Shown one piece after another: positions 1 through 7,175 of a stretch of 40,452 nt of DNA. Position 1 is the first letter of the stretch; every line of letters begins with the position of its first letter. The notes under the pieces were generated by a model. It had not been told where the DNA came from, did no database searches, and saw only the letters and a program-made list of their open reading frames with translations. The stretch is from JANOGU01 sp964602115 (GTDB lineage Bacteria; Pseudomonadota; Alphaproteobacteria; Rhodobacterales; Rhodobacteraceae): contig CAZRQN010000009.1 in NCBI GenBank assembly GCA_964602115.1, positions 1-40,452 of the forward strand, in the 5' to 3' direction. Position numbers and translations under genes: made by a program.

Positions 1-1
1 T

Positions 2-568
2 TCGTTTCGCGGTGCGGGCGCGCGGGTGAAGGTGACGGAAGTCGATCCGATCTGCGCCCTGCAGGCGGCGATGGACGGCTACGAGGTGACGCTGCTGGAG
101 GATGAGGTCGCCAGCGCCGACATCTTCATCACCACCACCGGCAACAAGGACGTGATCCGCATCGAGCATCTCCGCGAGATGAAGGACATGGCGATCGTCG
201 GCAACATCGGCCACTTCGACAACGAGATCCAGGTTGCCGCCCTCCGCAACCACAAATGGACCAACATCAAGGACCAGGTGGACATGATCGAGATGCCCTC
301 GGGCAGCCGGATCATCCTGCTTTCCGAAGGGCGGCTTCTGAACCTGGGCAATGCCACCGGCCATCCGTCCTTCGTGATGTCNNNNNNNNNNCCCGACGCC
401 TACGAAGTGGGCAAGGTCTATGTGCTGCCAAAGATCCTGGACGAAAAGGTCGCCCGCCTGCACCTGAAGAAGATCGGGGTCAGGCTGACCCAGCTTTCCA
501 CCGACCAGGCGGCCTATATCGGGGTGAAGCCGGAAGGCCCGTTCAAGTCGGACCATTATCGGTATTGA
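2..568 (+). CDS. ahcY: Adenosylhomocysteinase, C-terminal part (5' end outside window)
   Basis: S-adenosylhomocysteine hydrolase splits SAH into adenosine and homocysteine in the cytosol, using bound NAD, and so keeps methyltransferases free of product inhibition. The reading frame is open from base 2. It shows the NAD-domain end (RGAGARVKVTEVDP), the segment FITTTGNKDVI, the stretch NIGHFDNEI, LLNLGNATGHPSFVMS, and the family's invariant C-terminal ending DHYRY. The gene starts upstream of the window. A run of 10 Ns at 382-391 interrupts it just after GHPSFVMS. The frame happens to be kept, but relatives carry about 16 residues there (SFTNQ...AQIEL), so roughly 12-13 residues are missing from the assembly rather than from the gene. 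A perfect hairpin follows the stop. Identification is very secure. Confidence 0.97.
   Translation, partial: SFRGAGARVKVTEVDPICALQAAMDGYEVTLLEDEVASADIFITTTGNKDVIRIEHLREMKDMAIVGNIGHFDNEIQVAALRNHKWTNIKDQVDMIEMPSGSRIILLSEGRLLNLGNATGHPSFVMXXXXPDAYEVGKVYVLPKILDEKVARLHLKKIGVRLTQLSTDQAAYIGVKPEGPFKSDHYRY
382..391. other. Assembly gap (10 N) inside ahcY
   Basis: Ten consecutive N characters lie inside the ahcY frame, directly after the codons for GHPSFVMS. The round length suggests a scaffold placeholder rather than ambiguous base calls. From knowledge of the family, the true missing sequence should be near 48 nt. Confidence 0.95.
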
Positions 569-580
569 CCGCCTTCGCTT

Positions 581-618
581 CCTGCCTGCACGCCGCTATC
601 CTGCGGCGGGCAGGCAGG
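581..618 (+). terminator. Strong hairpin between ahcY and the methyltransferase gene
   Basis: The arms CCTGCCTGC (581-589) and GCAGGCAGG (610-618) pair perfectly. An inner stem CGCCGC/GCGGCG closes a 6-nt loop (TATCCT), with one A/G mismatch between the two stems. There is no U-run, so it is not a textbook intrinsic terminator. Its 3' arm overlaps the AGGAGG site (616-621) of the next gene, so it could end ahcY transcripts, protect their 3' end, or mask the downstream ribosome site. Confidence 0.55.
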
Positions 619-626
619 AGGCGGGC

Positions 627-1190
627 ATGGACGGATCGAAACGCGAGGCGGTGCGGGGGCGGCTTCTGTCGCGGATGCCCAAGGGCAAGCGGGCGGCGGA
701 AATCGGGGTCTGGGAAGGCCAGTTCAGCCGCCGCATCCTTGAGATCTGCGCCCCGTCCGAACTGCATCTGATCGACCCCTGGCTCTACATGCCGGAGTTC
801 TCCAACACCGGCTTCGGCCGGCGGAAGAACGAGCATCTGATGGAAGAGAAATATCTCGGCGTCGTCGCCATGTTCGCCGACGAGCCGCGCGTGACCATCC
901 ATCGGGCGACCTCGGAGGCGGCGCTGTCGGCGATGCCGGATCGCGGCCTCGACTGGGTCTATATCGACGGCAACCACAACGAGCCCTTTGTCGGCCGCGA
1001 TCTGGAACTGTGCCTCGCCAAGGTGGCGCCCAGGGGCATCATCGCCGGTGACGACCTGCACTGGCAGACCGAAGCCTCCGGCGCGCCGGTCAAGCGGGCG
1101 GTGGATGCGGTGATGGAACGGCTGGGGGCCCAGGCCCGGCTGACGGTGATGGGCAACCAGTACATCATCGAGCTCGACCGCCCGGAATGA
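627..1190 (+). CDS. Class I SAM-dependent methyltransferase (Methyltransf_24-like)
   Basis: Predicted cytosolic methyltransferase of 187 residues; the substrate is unknown. The SAM-binding motif I is seen as EIGVWEGQFS (residues 25-34). It is followed by an acidic end of strand 2 (HLIDPW, 47-52), the VYIDGNH motif (111-117) and a GIIAGDD turn (137-143). This order is typical of the small Methyltransf_24 group, often found with glycan or natural-product genes. The start ATG has an AGGAGG site 5 nt upstream, which overlaps the 3' arm of the hairpin after ahcY. The gene follows ahcY by 58 nt on the same strand; AhcY would clear the SAH it produces, but that link is only contextual. A DUF2853 gene follows. 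The family call is good; the substrate cannot be told. Confidence 0.8.
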   Translation: MDGSKREAVRGRLLSRMPKGKRAAEIGVWEGQFSRRILEICAPSELHLIDPWLYMPEFSNTGFGRRKNEHLMEEKYLGVVAMFADEPRVTIHRATSEAALSAMPDRGLDWVYIDGNHNEPFVGRDLELCLAKVAPRGIIAGDDLHWQTEASGAPVKRAVDAVMERLGAQARLTVMGNQYIIELDRPE

Positions 1191-1230
1191 CCTTTGCCGC
1201 CGATCCGCGGCGCGCATCCGTCTTTTCCCT

Positions 1231-1258
1231 TTGTCACCGAAAGTGATTCGCCTAGGCT
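1231..1258 (+). promoter_or_regulatory. Possible sigma-70-type promoter for the DUF2853 gene
   Basis: TTGTCA (1231-1236) and TAGGCT (1253-1258) are separated by 16 nt and lie 56 nt before the DUF2853 start. The -10 element is degenerate, as is common in Rhodobacterales, so support is weak. The -35 element coincides with a possible TTG start of a longer reading frame, which argues against that longer start. Confidence 0.3.
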
Positions 1259-1314
1259 TGACCGCCATGCCCGGGGCTGGCCCGGCGCGCCACCTGACGG
1301 GGAGATTCTCGACC

Positions 1315-1656
1315 ATGAGCAAACGGGACGATCTGATCGCGAAATATGCCGGAGACCTGCGCGGCAAGTGCAATGTCGAACCCGACATGGCGCTTCTGAC
1401 CAAAGTGACCATCGGCTGCGGCCCGGCGATCTACAGCCCCGACAGCGAAACGGTCGCCGCCACCGATCCCAGCGAACTGGAGACGGTGAAGCGGAACTTC
1501 CTGATGAAAAAGCTCGGCCTGGCCGATGGGCCGAAGCTGATGGAGGCGATCAACGCGGTGATCGACATCTACGGCCGGTCGGAGCGCAACAAGTACCGGG
1601 CGGTGGTTTACTACCTGCTGACCAAGCATTTCGGCAAAGAGAAGATCTACGGCTGA
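1315..1656 (+). CDS. DUF2853 family protein
   Basis: Small protein of 113 residues matching the DUF2853 family, which is about 100-115 residues long, mostly from marine bacteria and alphaproteobacteria, and of unknown function. The family pattern is seen as an N-terminal helix, the central GPAIYSPDSETVA segment, a KRNFLMKKLGL helix, and a C-terminal YRAVVYYLLTKHFGKE segment. No signal peptide or membrane segment is seen, so it is probably cytosolic. The ATG at 1315 was chosen because GGGGAG lies 10 nt upstream and because the extra residues of the longer frame (from 1231) are unlike the family. A hairpin terminator follows at 1681-1703. The family call is fairly sure; no function can be given. 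Confidence 0.8.
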   Translation: MSKRDDLIAKYAGDLRGKCNVEPDMALLTKVTIGCGPAIYSPDSETVAATDPSELETVKRNFLMKKLGLADGPKLMEAINAVIDIYGRSERNKYRAVVYYLLTKHFGKEKIYG

Positions 1657-1680
1657 GCCCCAGGGACGGGGCGAAACCAG

Positions 1681-1703
1681 GGCCGCGAGCCTCGCTCGCG
1701 GCC
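1681..1703 (+). terminator. Hairpin terminator after the DUF2853 gene
   Basis: A perfect 10-bp GC-rich stem (GGCCGCGAGC/GCTCGCGGCC) with a 3-nt loop lies 25 nt after the stop and is followed by a weak T-containing stretch (TTGCCATTT). Probably a factor-independent terminator with a poor tail. Confidence 0.6.
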
Positions 1704-1754
1704 TTGCCATTTCCGGCGGCGACGGCAAAGGTCTGGCCGCGCAAGGAACGCCCG

Positions 1755-2942
1755 ATGACCGCCGCCGCACACCACTCCGCCGAAACCACGGTTCTGCCGA
1801 TCATTCTCGCCGTGGCGCTGGGCCACGGGCTCAACGATGTGATGCAGTCACTGATCCCGGCCGTCTATCCGCTGCTGAAACAGAACCTGTCGCTGAGCTT
1901 CACCCAGATCGGGCTCATCACCCTGGTGTTTCAGGGCACGGCCTCGATCCTTCAGCCGCTGGTCGGGCTCTACACCGACCGCAAGCCGATGCCCTACGCG
2001 CTATCGGCCGGGATGGCCTGCACCGGGCTCGGTCTTGTCCTGCTGGCCCATGCCGGAAGCCTGGGCATGGCACTGCTTTCGGTGGCGCTGATCGGGCTCG
2101 GCTCGTCGATCTTCCATCCGGAAAGCTCGCGGATCGCCAGGCTGGCCGCCGGGCGGCGGCCGGGACTGGCCCAGTCGGTCTTTCAGGTCGGCGGCAATCT
2201 GGGAACCTCGCTCGGGCCGCTGGCGGCGGCCTTCATCGTGCTGAAGCGCGGGCAGGTCTCGATCGAATGGTTCGCGGCGGTGGCTCTGGCCGGCATGGTT
2301 CTTCTGGCCGGGGTCGGGCGCTGGTATGTGCAGGTGGGTGCGGGCCGTGCCCTGGCGCGGAAGGCCCGCGCCGCCGGCGCCGCGCCACCGCCAGCCGTTG
2401 TCCGGCGCGGCATGGCGATCCTGATCGCGCTGATGTTCGCCAAGTTCGTCTATATGGTGAGCTTTTCCAGCTACTACACCTTTTTCCTGATGGAGCGCTT
2501 CGGGCTTGCGCCCGAGCAAGCACAGATGGCGCTCTTTGTCTTTCTTGTAATGGTGGCGCTGGGAACGGTGATCGGCGGGCCGGTCGGCGACCGCATCGGC
2601 CGCCAGACGGTGATCCTGTGGTCGATCCTCGGCATCCTGCCCTTGTCCCTGGCCGCGCCCTGGGTGCCGCTTGAGGCCAATGTCGCGCTCAGCGGTCTGT
2701 CCGGCCTGATCCTCGCCTCGGCCTTCCCGGCGATGATCGTCTATGGCCAGGATCTCATGCCCAGCCGAACCGGCATGGTCGCGGGGCTGCTCTTCGGTCT
2801 GGCCTTCGGGATGGCCGCCGTGGGCGCGGCGATCCTTGGCATATTGGCCGATCACATCGGAATCGTCCGCGTCAACCTCCTTTGCAGCGTCCTTCCGGTG
2901 CTGGGACTCGTCGCCTTCGCCCTGCCGCAACTGCGCGACTGA
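1755..2942 (+). CDS. MFS transporter, fosmidomycin-resistance (Fsr) type
   Basis: Inner-membrane exporter of the major facilitator superfamily, 395 residues with about 12 hydrophobic helices. The closest recognisable type is the fosmidomycin-resistance Fsr/YnfM-like group. It shows GHGLNDVMQSLIPAVYPLLK in helix 1 (residues 23-42), the loop GLYTDRKPMP between helices 2 and 3, and GSSIFHPESSRIA with VFQVGGNLGTSLGPL in helices 4-5, the group's hallmark. A cytoplasmic loop rich in Arg/Ala follows helix 6, and GGPVGDRIGR is the second-half counterpart of motif A. The ATG at 1755 has AAGGAA 6 nt upstream; a much longer open frame reaching back to 1194 overlaps DUF2853 and is not coding. It stands alone after a terminator. 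The real substrate is unknown; drug or metabolite efflux is inferred from the family. Confidence 0.88.
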   Translation: MTAAAHHSAETTVLPIILAVALGHGLNDVMQSLIPAVYPLLKQNLSLSFTQIGLITLVFQGTASILQPLVGLYTDRKPMPYALSAGMACTGLGLVLLAHAGSLGMALLSVALIGLGSSIFHPESSRIARLAAGRRPGLAQSVFQVGGNLGTSLGPLAAAFIVLKRGQVSIEWFAAVALAGMVLLAGVGRWYVQVGAGRALARKARAAGAAPPPAVVRRGMAILIALMFAKFVYMVSFSSYYTFFLMERFGLAPEQAQMALFVFLVMVALGTVIGGPVGDRIGRQTVILWSILGILPLSLAAPWVPLEANVALSGLSGLILASAFPAMIVYGQDLMPSRTGMVAGLLFGLAFGMAAVGAAILGILADHIGIVRVNLLCSVLPVLGLVAFALPQLRD

Positions 2943-3150
2943 CCGCGCCGGATCGTTCAACTTCGCCGGGCTTCGGCTTTGCAAGGCCAGGGCGATTCGC
3001 GCTATGCGTGTCCCGTCGGGGCAGGATGCCCGGGACCCTTTCAGGACACGCGCGGTGCTCAGGGGAGCGCGTGGGGTGGATGGGGGGTCCCGTAGGGGTG
3101 CGGGGCCCTCCATTTCTCGACTCGAACAAGAGTGCGGCGAAAACCGCGTC

Positions 3151-3543
3151 TCAGAACAGCGTCAGGATCAGCCCCATGATCGCGCAACCGGCCACCGCAT
3201 TGGCGCCGTCGATCACGGTCAGCTTCATCGGCCGGCCGGCGAAAGCATAGTTCATCGCCAGCCAGGGGACGACGAGAAAGGCGCCGATGCCGGCGCCGGC
3301 CACCAGCCCGCCGCCATAACTGACGATTCCGGATGTGGCGAAGACATGCCGCATCATTCCCGCAACCAGGATCATGGCGGCAATGCCGATCACAAAGGGC
3401 ATCGGGCCACCGCTCACCGGCTTGCCCGAGGCGTCAGTGGCAATGCCCGAGGCGGCGATCCACTCGGCCGACATTTTCGTGTACCAGAAGGCGCCGAAGC
3501 CGAAGGCTCCGGCCGCCGCCACGAGGACGTTGAGGAATTCCAT
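3151..3543 (-). CDS. DUF1761 family membrane protein
   Basis: Predicted small inner-membrane protein of 130 residues with four hydrophobic helices: near the N-terminus, two in the middle and one at the C-terminus (GCAIMGLILTLF). The N-terminal AAGAFGFGAFWYTKMSAEW pattern, with a Trp-Tyr followed by a charged turn, is typical of DUF1761; the function is unknown. The start is the ATG at 3543, preceded by GGGAGAG at a good distance. A longer open frame (to 3654) adds a Cys/Pro/Arg-rich tail with no membrane character and was not used. The gene is monocistronic on the minus strand, convergent with the MFS gene across 208 bp in which no gene is seen. Confidence 0.75.
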   Translation of the reverse strand: MEFLNVLVAAAGAFGFGAFWYTKMSAEWIAASGIATDASGKPVSGGPMPFVIGIAAMILVAGMMRHVFATSGIVSYGGGLVAGAGIGAFLVVPWLAMNYAFAGRPMKLTVIDGANAVAGCAIMGLILTLF

Positions 3544-3663
3544 CGCACTCTCTCCCGTGCTGCCCGTCTTGAAGCCCATCATGCCGCAGCCGGGACAGCA
3601 AGGACAGATCGCCGGTGCCGGTCGCCACCGGCAGCGACCCGACCCCTGCCGCAACGGAACGAT

Positions 3664-4083
3664 CTAGGGCTCGACCTCGGCCATCCCGCAAAGGATGGCC
3701 CATTCCTCGGCCGTGACCGGCTGCACCGAAAGACGGGTGTTGTTCACCAGCACCATGTCCTTCAGCCCGTCCACCGCCTTGCAGGCTTCTAGCGACACGG
3801 GCCGTCCCACCGGCCGCAGCGCCGCGATGCGCACGCAATCCCAACGCGGATCATCGGTCGTGGGGTCGGGCGCGACGGTGCGGATCACCTCGACAAGGCC
3901 GACGATCTCCTTGCCCTGATTGGAGTGGTAGAAGAACCCCCGGTCCCCCACGGCCATGGCACGCATGTGGTTGCGCGCCTGATAGTTGCGCACGCCGGTC
4001 CAGTCGGTTCCCTCTGCGCCGGCGCCGAGCTGATCCGCCCAGGACCAGGCATCGGGTTCGGACTTGAACAGCCAGTAACCCAT
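3664..4083 (-). CDS. EVE domain-containing protein (THYN1-like)
   Basis: A 139-residue protein that is a single EVE domain, a PUA-like fold thought to bind modified bases in DNA or RNA. The start motif GYWLFKSEPDAWSW (residues 2-15), the pocket segment WTGVRNYQARNHMRAMAVGD (28-47) and FYHSNQGKEIVGLVEV are diagnostic. The ATG at 4083 was chosen because MGYWLFKSEP is the conserved family N-terminus and because it overlaps the stop of the YciI-like gene by one base (TGATG), implying translational coupling. It is the last gene of the tsaD-gpsA-yciI-like run, an arrangement that recurs in alphaproteobacteria. Its ligand and biological role are unknown. Confidence 0.9.
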   Translation of the reverse strand: MGYWLFKSEPDAWSWADQLGAGAEGTDWTGVRNYQARNHMRAMAVGDRGFFYHSNQGKEIVGLVEVIRTVAPDPTTDDPRWDCVRIAALRPVGRPVSLEACKAVDGLKDMVLVNNTRLSVQPVTAEEWAILCGMAEVEP

Positions 4084-4355
4084 CAGCCGACGACCTTCTT
4101 CCACTCCCGGATGTCCACCGAGGCGAAAAGCCCGGCCAGCGCATAGGGGTCCGCCGCCGCCCAGGCCTGCGCGGCGGCGAGGTCGGGAACATCGAGCACG
4201 ATCAGGCTTCCGGTCATACCGCCTTCGGGCGACAGGAAGGGGCCGGCCATCTCGACAACGCCGGTCTCGCGGATATGCGCCAGATGCGCCTCGCGTGTTG
4301 CCTTGCGCAGGTGCTCGTGGCCGGGCTTGTCCAGACAGATCAGGGCAACGCGCAT
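4083..4355 (-). CDS. YciI family protein
   Basis: A 90-residue protein with the YCII fold, a ferredoxin-like dimeric alpha/beta barrel. The family's conserved His-Asp type pair appears here as REAHLAHIRETG, and the central strand GPFLSPEGGMTGSLIVLDV is characteristic, followed by ADPYALAGLF. Some YciI-like proteins act as small lyases or dehalogenase-like enzymes, but this group has no proven reaction. Two ATGs are adjacent (4358 and 4355); the second sits at better spacing (7 nt) from GGAG and was preferred, a difference of one residue. The upstream gpsA stop lies 1-4 nt before it, and its own stop overlaps the EVE start, so the three genes are translationally linked. Confidence 0.85.
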   Translation of the reverse strand: MRVALICLDKPGHEHLRKATREAHLAHIRETGVVEMAGPFLSPEGGMTGSLIVLDVPDLAAAQAWAAADPYALAGLFASVDIREWKKVVG

Positions 4356-4359
4356 CATC

Positions 4360-5265
4360 TCACTCCGTTTTCAGCGGCCGGGATAACAGGTCCGCCATGG
4401 CCTGCGCCAGTGTGGTGCGGCCCTCGACCAGCGCCGCGACCGTTGCCGCTATGGGCATGTCCACGCCCCTCGCCTCCGCTACCTGTGTCGTTGCCCGGGC
4501 GGTGGCGGCGCCTTCGACGGTAATGGCCGGATCGAAGGACTCTCCACGCGCCAGGGCAAGGCCGAAGCGGAAGTTGCGCGACTGTTCCGAGGTGCAGGTC
4601 AGGATCAGGTCGCCAAGTCCCGACAGCCCGGCCAAGGTCTCCGCCCGCGCCCCGAGCACCACCGCCAGCCGCACCATTTCCGCCTGGCCGCGTGTCACTA
4701 CCGCTGCCCGGGCCGAGGGGCCGAGCCCGGCGCCGATCACCGCGCCGGCGGCGATGGCCACCACGTTCTTCAGCGCTCCACCCAGCTCCGCCCCCACGAC
4801 ATCGGTGGTACGGTAAAGTCTGAGCGCCGAAGTGGACAGCAGGGACTGGAGCCGCGTGCCCTCCGCCTCGTCGGTGCAGGCCAGGGTCAGAGCGGTCGGA
4901 AGGCCGGCTTTCAGATCGGCGGCGAAGCCCGGACCGGTCAGCACGGCGACCAGGGCGCGCGGACAGGCCGAGGCGATCACCGCCGAAGGGCCGCGTCCGC
5001 TGGCAAGATCGATCCCCTTGCAGCAGGCAACCAGCGCGCGCCCATCGAGTTGAGCGGCGGCACCGGCAAGAAATCCCGCCAGCGCCTGCATCGGCAGGGC
5101 CAGCAGGACGGGCCCCTCGCCGATTTCCCGCAGATCGTCGGTGGTCCTGACGCCGGCCATGGCCGCAGGCATCCGCCGGCCCCAGAGCGTGACCGGACCC
5201 TTCCGCGCCAGGGTCGCGGCCAGCGCCTGCCCGAAGGCACCGGCGCCGAGGATGGTGACGCTCAT
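4360..5265 (-). CDS. gpsA: Glycerol-3-phosphate dehydrogenase [NAD(P)+]
   Basis: Cytosolic enzyme that reduces dihydroxyacetone phosphate to sn-glycerol 3-phosphate, the first committed precursor of phospholipids. The 301-residue product has the nucleotide-binding loop GAGAFG (residues 7-12), the CKGID segment (82-86), and the active-site helix LGGALKNVVAIAAG with the conserved Lys166. It also has the C-terminal block LSGLGDLILTCTSEQSRNFRFG. The usual GPSFAxE segment reads GPGFAAD (111-117), a modest variant. The length is slightly short of the usual 320-330. The start overlaps the tsaD stop as ATGA (5262-5265), so translation is coupled. A longer frame running back to 6042 is antisense-like shadow of tsaD and is not coding. 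Confidence 0.96.
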   Translation of the reverse strand: MSVTILGAGAFGQALAATLARKGPVTLWGRRMPAAMAGVRTTDDLREIGEGPVLLALPMQALAGFLAGAAAQLDGRALVACCKGIDLASGRGPSAVIASACPRALVAVLTGPGFAADLKAGLPTALTLACTDEAEGTRLQSLLSTSALRLYRTTDVVGAELGGALKNVVAIAAGAVIGAGLGPSARAAVVTRGQAEMVRLAVVLGARAETLAGLSGLGDLILTCTSEQSRNFRFGLALARGESFDPAITVEGAATARATTQVAEARGVDMPIAATVAALVEGRTTLAQAMADLLSRPLKTE

Positions 5266-6338
5266 GCCCGCGCCCCCTTCTTCCCGCCGCCGATCAGCGG
5301 TGCGGCGGCGCTGTCCAATGGCCAGCGCGGCCGGGCGGACAGGCTCATGTCGTCCCGGCCGCCGGCGCGGAAGCGCTCGATTCCGGCCCAGGCGATCATC
5401 GCGCCATTGTCGGTGCAGAGCGACAGTGGCGGTGCGACAAACCGCACGCCGGCTCCCGCCGCCACCGCCTTCAAGGCCTCGCGGATCGCGCCATTGGCGG
5501 CAACGCCCCCCGCGACCGCCAGCGCCGGCACCTCGGCCACCGCCAGCGCCCGGCGCGTCTTCTCTGCCAGAACTTCCGCCACCGAGGCCTGAAAGGCGGC
5601 ACAGAGATCGGCCCGATCCTGCCGCCTCAGCCCGCCCTCGGCCTTGATCAGGAGGTCGCGCTGCCGGAGAACCGCCGTCTTCAGCCCGGAAAAGGAAAGA
5701 TCGCAACCCGGCCGGTCCAGAAGCGGCCGGGGTAGCGGGAATCGCCGGGAGTCGCCCGTGCCGGCCTCGGCCTCCACCGCCGGGCCGCCGGGCTGGGGCA
5801 GGGCGAGAAGCTTGGCCACCTTGTCGAAAGCCTCGCCCGGGGCGTCGTCGATCGAGCCGCCCAGCCGGGTGAAGTTCTGCGGCCCTGTGACCTTGAGGAA
5901 CTGGCAATGGCCGCCGGAGACGAGGAGCATCAGATAGGGAAAGGCCAGCCCGTCGGTCAGGCGTGGGGTCAGGGCATGGCCGGCGAGATGGTTGACGCCG
6001 ACGAGTGGCAGGCCGGTCGCGGCTGCAAGGCCCTTGGCGCACATCACCCCGGACAGGACCCCTCCGATCAGCCCGGGCCCCGCCGTCACCGCGATCCCGT
6101 CAAGATCGGCAAGCTGCAGGCCTGCACCCGACAAGGCCGCCTCCACCGCATGGTCCAGCCGTTCGGCATGGGCGCGGGCGGCGATCTCGGGCACCACGCC
6201 GCCGAAGGGCGCGTGCAGCGTCGCCTGACCCTCCACGACCGAGGCAAGGATCTCCGGCCCGTCCGCAGCGGAACGCACCACGGCCGCCGCCGTGTCGTCG
6301 CAGCTCGATTCAAGGCCGAGGAAAGTCAGCGGGATCAT
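5262..6338 (-). CDS. tsaD: tRNA N6-adenosine threonylcarbamoyltransferase
   Basis: Catalytic subunit of the t6A system (with TsaB and TsaE), which transfers threonylcarbamoyl to A37 of tRNAs that read ANN codons. The 358-residue protein has LGLESSCDDT at the N-terminus (residues 8-16), AGPGLIGGVL, the metal-binding HxxxH as NHLAGH (His117, His121), and LLVSGGHCQF. It also has LSFSGLKTAV, AVAGGVAANGAIR, and the final CTDNGAMIAWAG with the metal-ligand Asp. The start is placed at MIPLTFLG by family alignment; an ATG nine bases earlier (6347) is also possible, and neither has a clear ribosome site. It is divergent from hemD with only 45 bp between, a common Rhodobacterales arrangement. A tRNA-Thr, itself a t6A target, lies elsewhere in this window. 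Confidence 0.97.
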   Translation of the reverse strand: MIPLTFLGLESSCDDTAAAVVRSAADGPEILASVVEGQATLHAPFGGVVPEIAARAHAERLDHAVEAALSGAGLQLADLDGIAVTAGPGLIGGVLSGVMCAKGLAAATGLPLVGVNHLAGHALTPRLTDGLAFPYLMLLVSGGHCQFLKVTGPQNFTRLGGSIDDAPGEAFDKVAKLLALPQPGGPAVEAEAGTGDSRRFPLPRPLLDRPGCDLSFSGLKTAVLRQRDLLIKAEGGLRRQDRADLCAAFQASVAEVLAEKTRRALAVAEVPALAVAGGVAANGAIREALKAVAAGAGVRFVAPPLSLCTDNGAMIAWAGIERFRAGGRDDMSLSARPRWPLDSAAAPLIGGGKKGARA

Positions 6339-6383
6339 GGATGGCATGGACACTGGGGACGCCGGGGGGGTAGCACCGCAGCC

Positions 6384-7103
6384 ATGTCCAAGCAATCCTC
6401 GGCACCCGCCGTGCTTCTCACCCGGCCGCCGGGACAGTCGGCGCGGTTTGCGGAGCAGCTGGCCGGCAGGTTCGGGCCGCTCGATATGGTTGTCAGCCCG
6501 CTGCTCGCGCCGGAGAACCTGCCGGTTGAAGTGCCGTTGCCTCCCGTCACCGGAGTGATCTTCACCTCGGAAACCGGCGCGGCCGCGGCTGGCGGCCTGG
6601 GCCTTGGACCATTGCCCGCCTATTGCGTCGGGCCGCAGACCGCAGCCGCAGCGGCTGTCGCCGGGTTCCGGAGCACCGCGATCGGCGGAAACGCCGATGG
6701 ACTCATTGCCGGATTGCTCGCGCTGCGCCTCAAGGGCCCGCTCCTTCACCTGCATGGTGCAGAGACGCGCGGCGATGTGGCAGCGCGGCTCACTGCCGGA
6801 GGTCTCGCGACAACCGGGCTCGCCGTCTATGCCCAGCGCCCCCAACCCCTGACCGCCGAGGCGATGGAGTTGCTCGCCGGCCGGAAGCCGGTGGCCGTGC
6901 CGCTGTTCTCGCCGCGCTCCGCCGCGCTTTTCGCCGAAGCCGCCCGCGCGGCCCGCGCGCCTCTGTGGGTCGCGGCACTCAGCCCGTCGGTGGCCGAGGC
7001 GCTTGACCTGCCCGACGCCCGGCTCGCGGTTGCCCGGAAACCGCAGGCCGATGCCCTGCTCGACGCCATGGCCGAGTTCCTTCCGCCGCAGCGCGGCGCT
7101 TGA
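6384..7103 (+). CDS. hemD: Uroporphyrinogen-III synthase
   Basis: Cytosolic enzyme that closes and inverts ring D of hydroxymethylbilane to give uroporphyrinogen III, the branch point to haem, sirohaem, cobalamin and bacteriochlorophyll. Sequence conservation in this family is low. The 239-residue length, the opening VLLTRPPGQSARFAEQL, the domain-2 start with IFTSETGAAAA, LLHLHGAETRGDVAARL, and the return segment TGLAVYAQRP followed by VPLFSPRSAALFAEA fit the HemD fold well. The ATG at 6384 starts the family-like N-terminus. Position before the Mic60-like and HemY-like genes and opposite tsaD supports the call, because this order is widely kept in alphaproteobacteria. Confidence 0.9.
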   Translation: MSKQSSAPAVLLTRPPGQSARFAEQLAGRFGPLDMVVSPLLAPENLPVEVPLPPVTGVIFTSETGAAAAGGLGLGPLPAYCVGPQTAAAAAVAGFRSTAIGGNADGLIAGLLALRLKGPLLHLHGAETRGDVAARLTAGGLATTGLAVYAQRPQPLTAEAMELLAGRKPVAVPLFSPRSAALFAEAARAARAPLWVAALSPSVAEALDLPDARLAVARKPQADALLDAMAEFLPPQRGA

Positions 7104-7175
7104 AGCGGGGGCCGGCAAGGGGATAGGCTTCGTGCGAATCCTTGCCCATCCGGGCCGGCAGAGGGAGGCCCGCCC

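Noticed and set aside
569..626. SAH riboswitch near ahcY
   Set aside because: Such riboswitches lie upstream of ahcY, which is outside the window; the hairpin here is downstream and simple.
1231..1314. Longer start for the DUF2853 protein
   Set aside because: Begins with TTG inside a likely promoter, lacks a ribosome site, and the extra residues are unlike the family.
4360..6042. 560-codon frame fused upstream of gpsA
   Set aside because: The first ~259 codons overlap tsaD out of frame; gpsA begins at the ATGA overlap at 5265.
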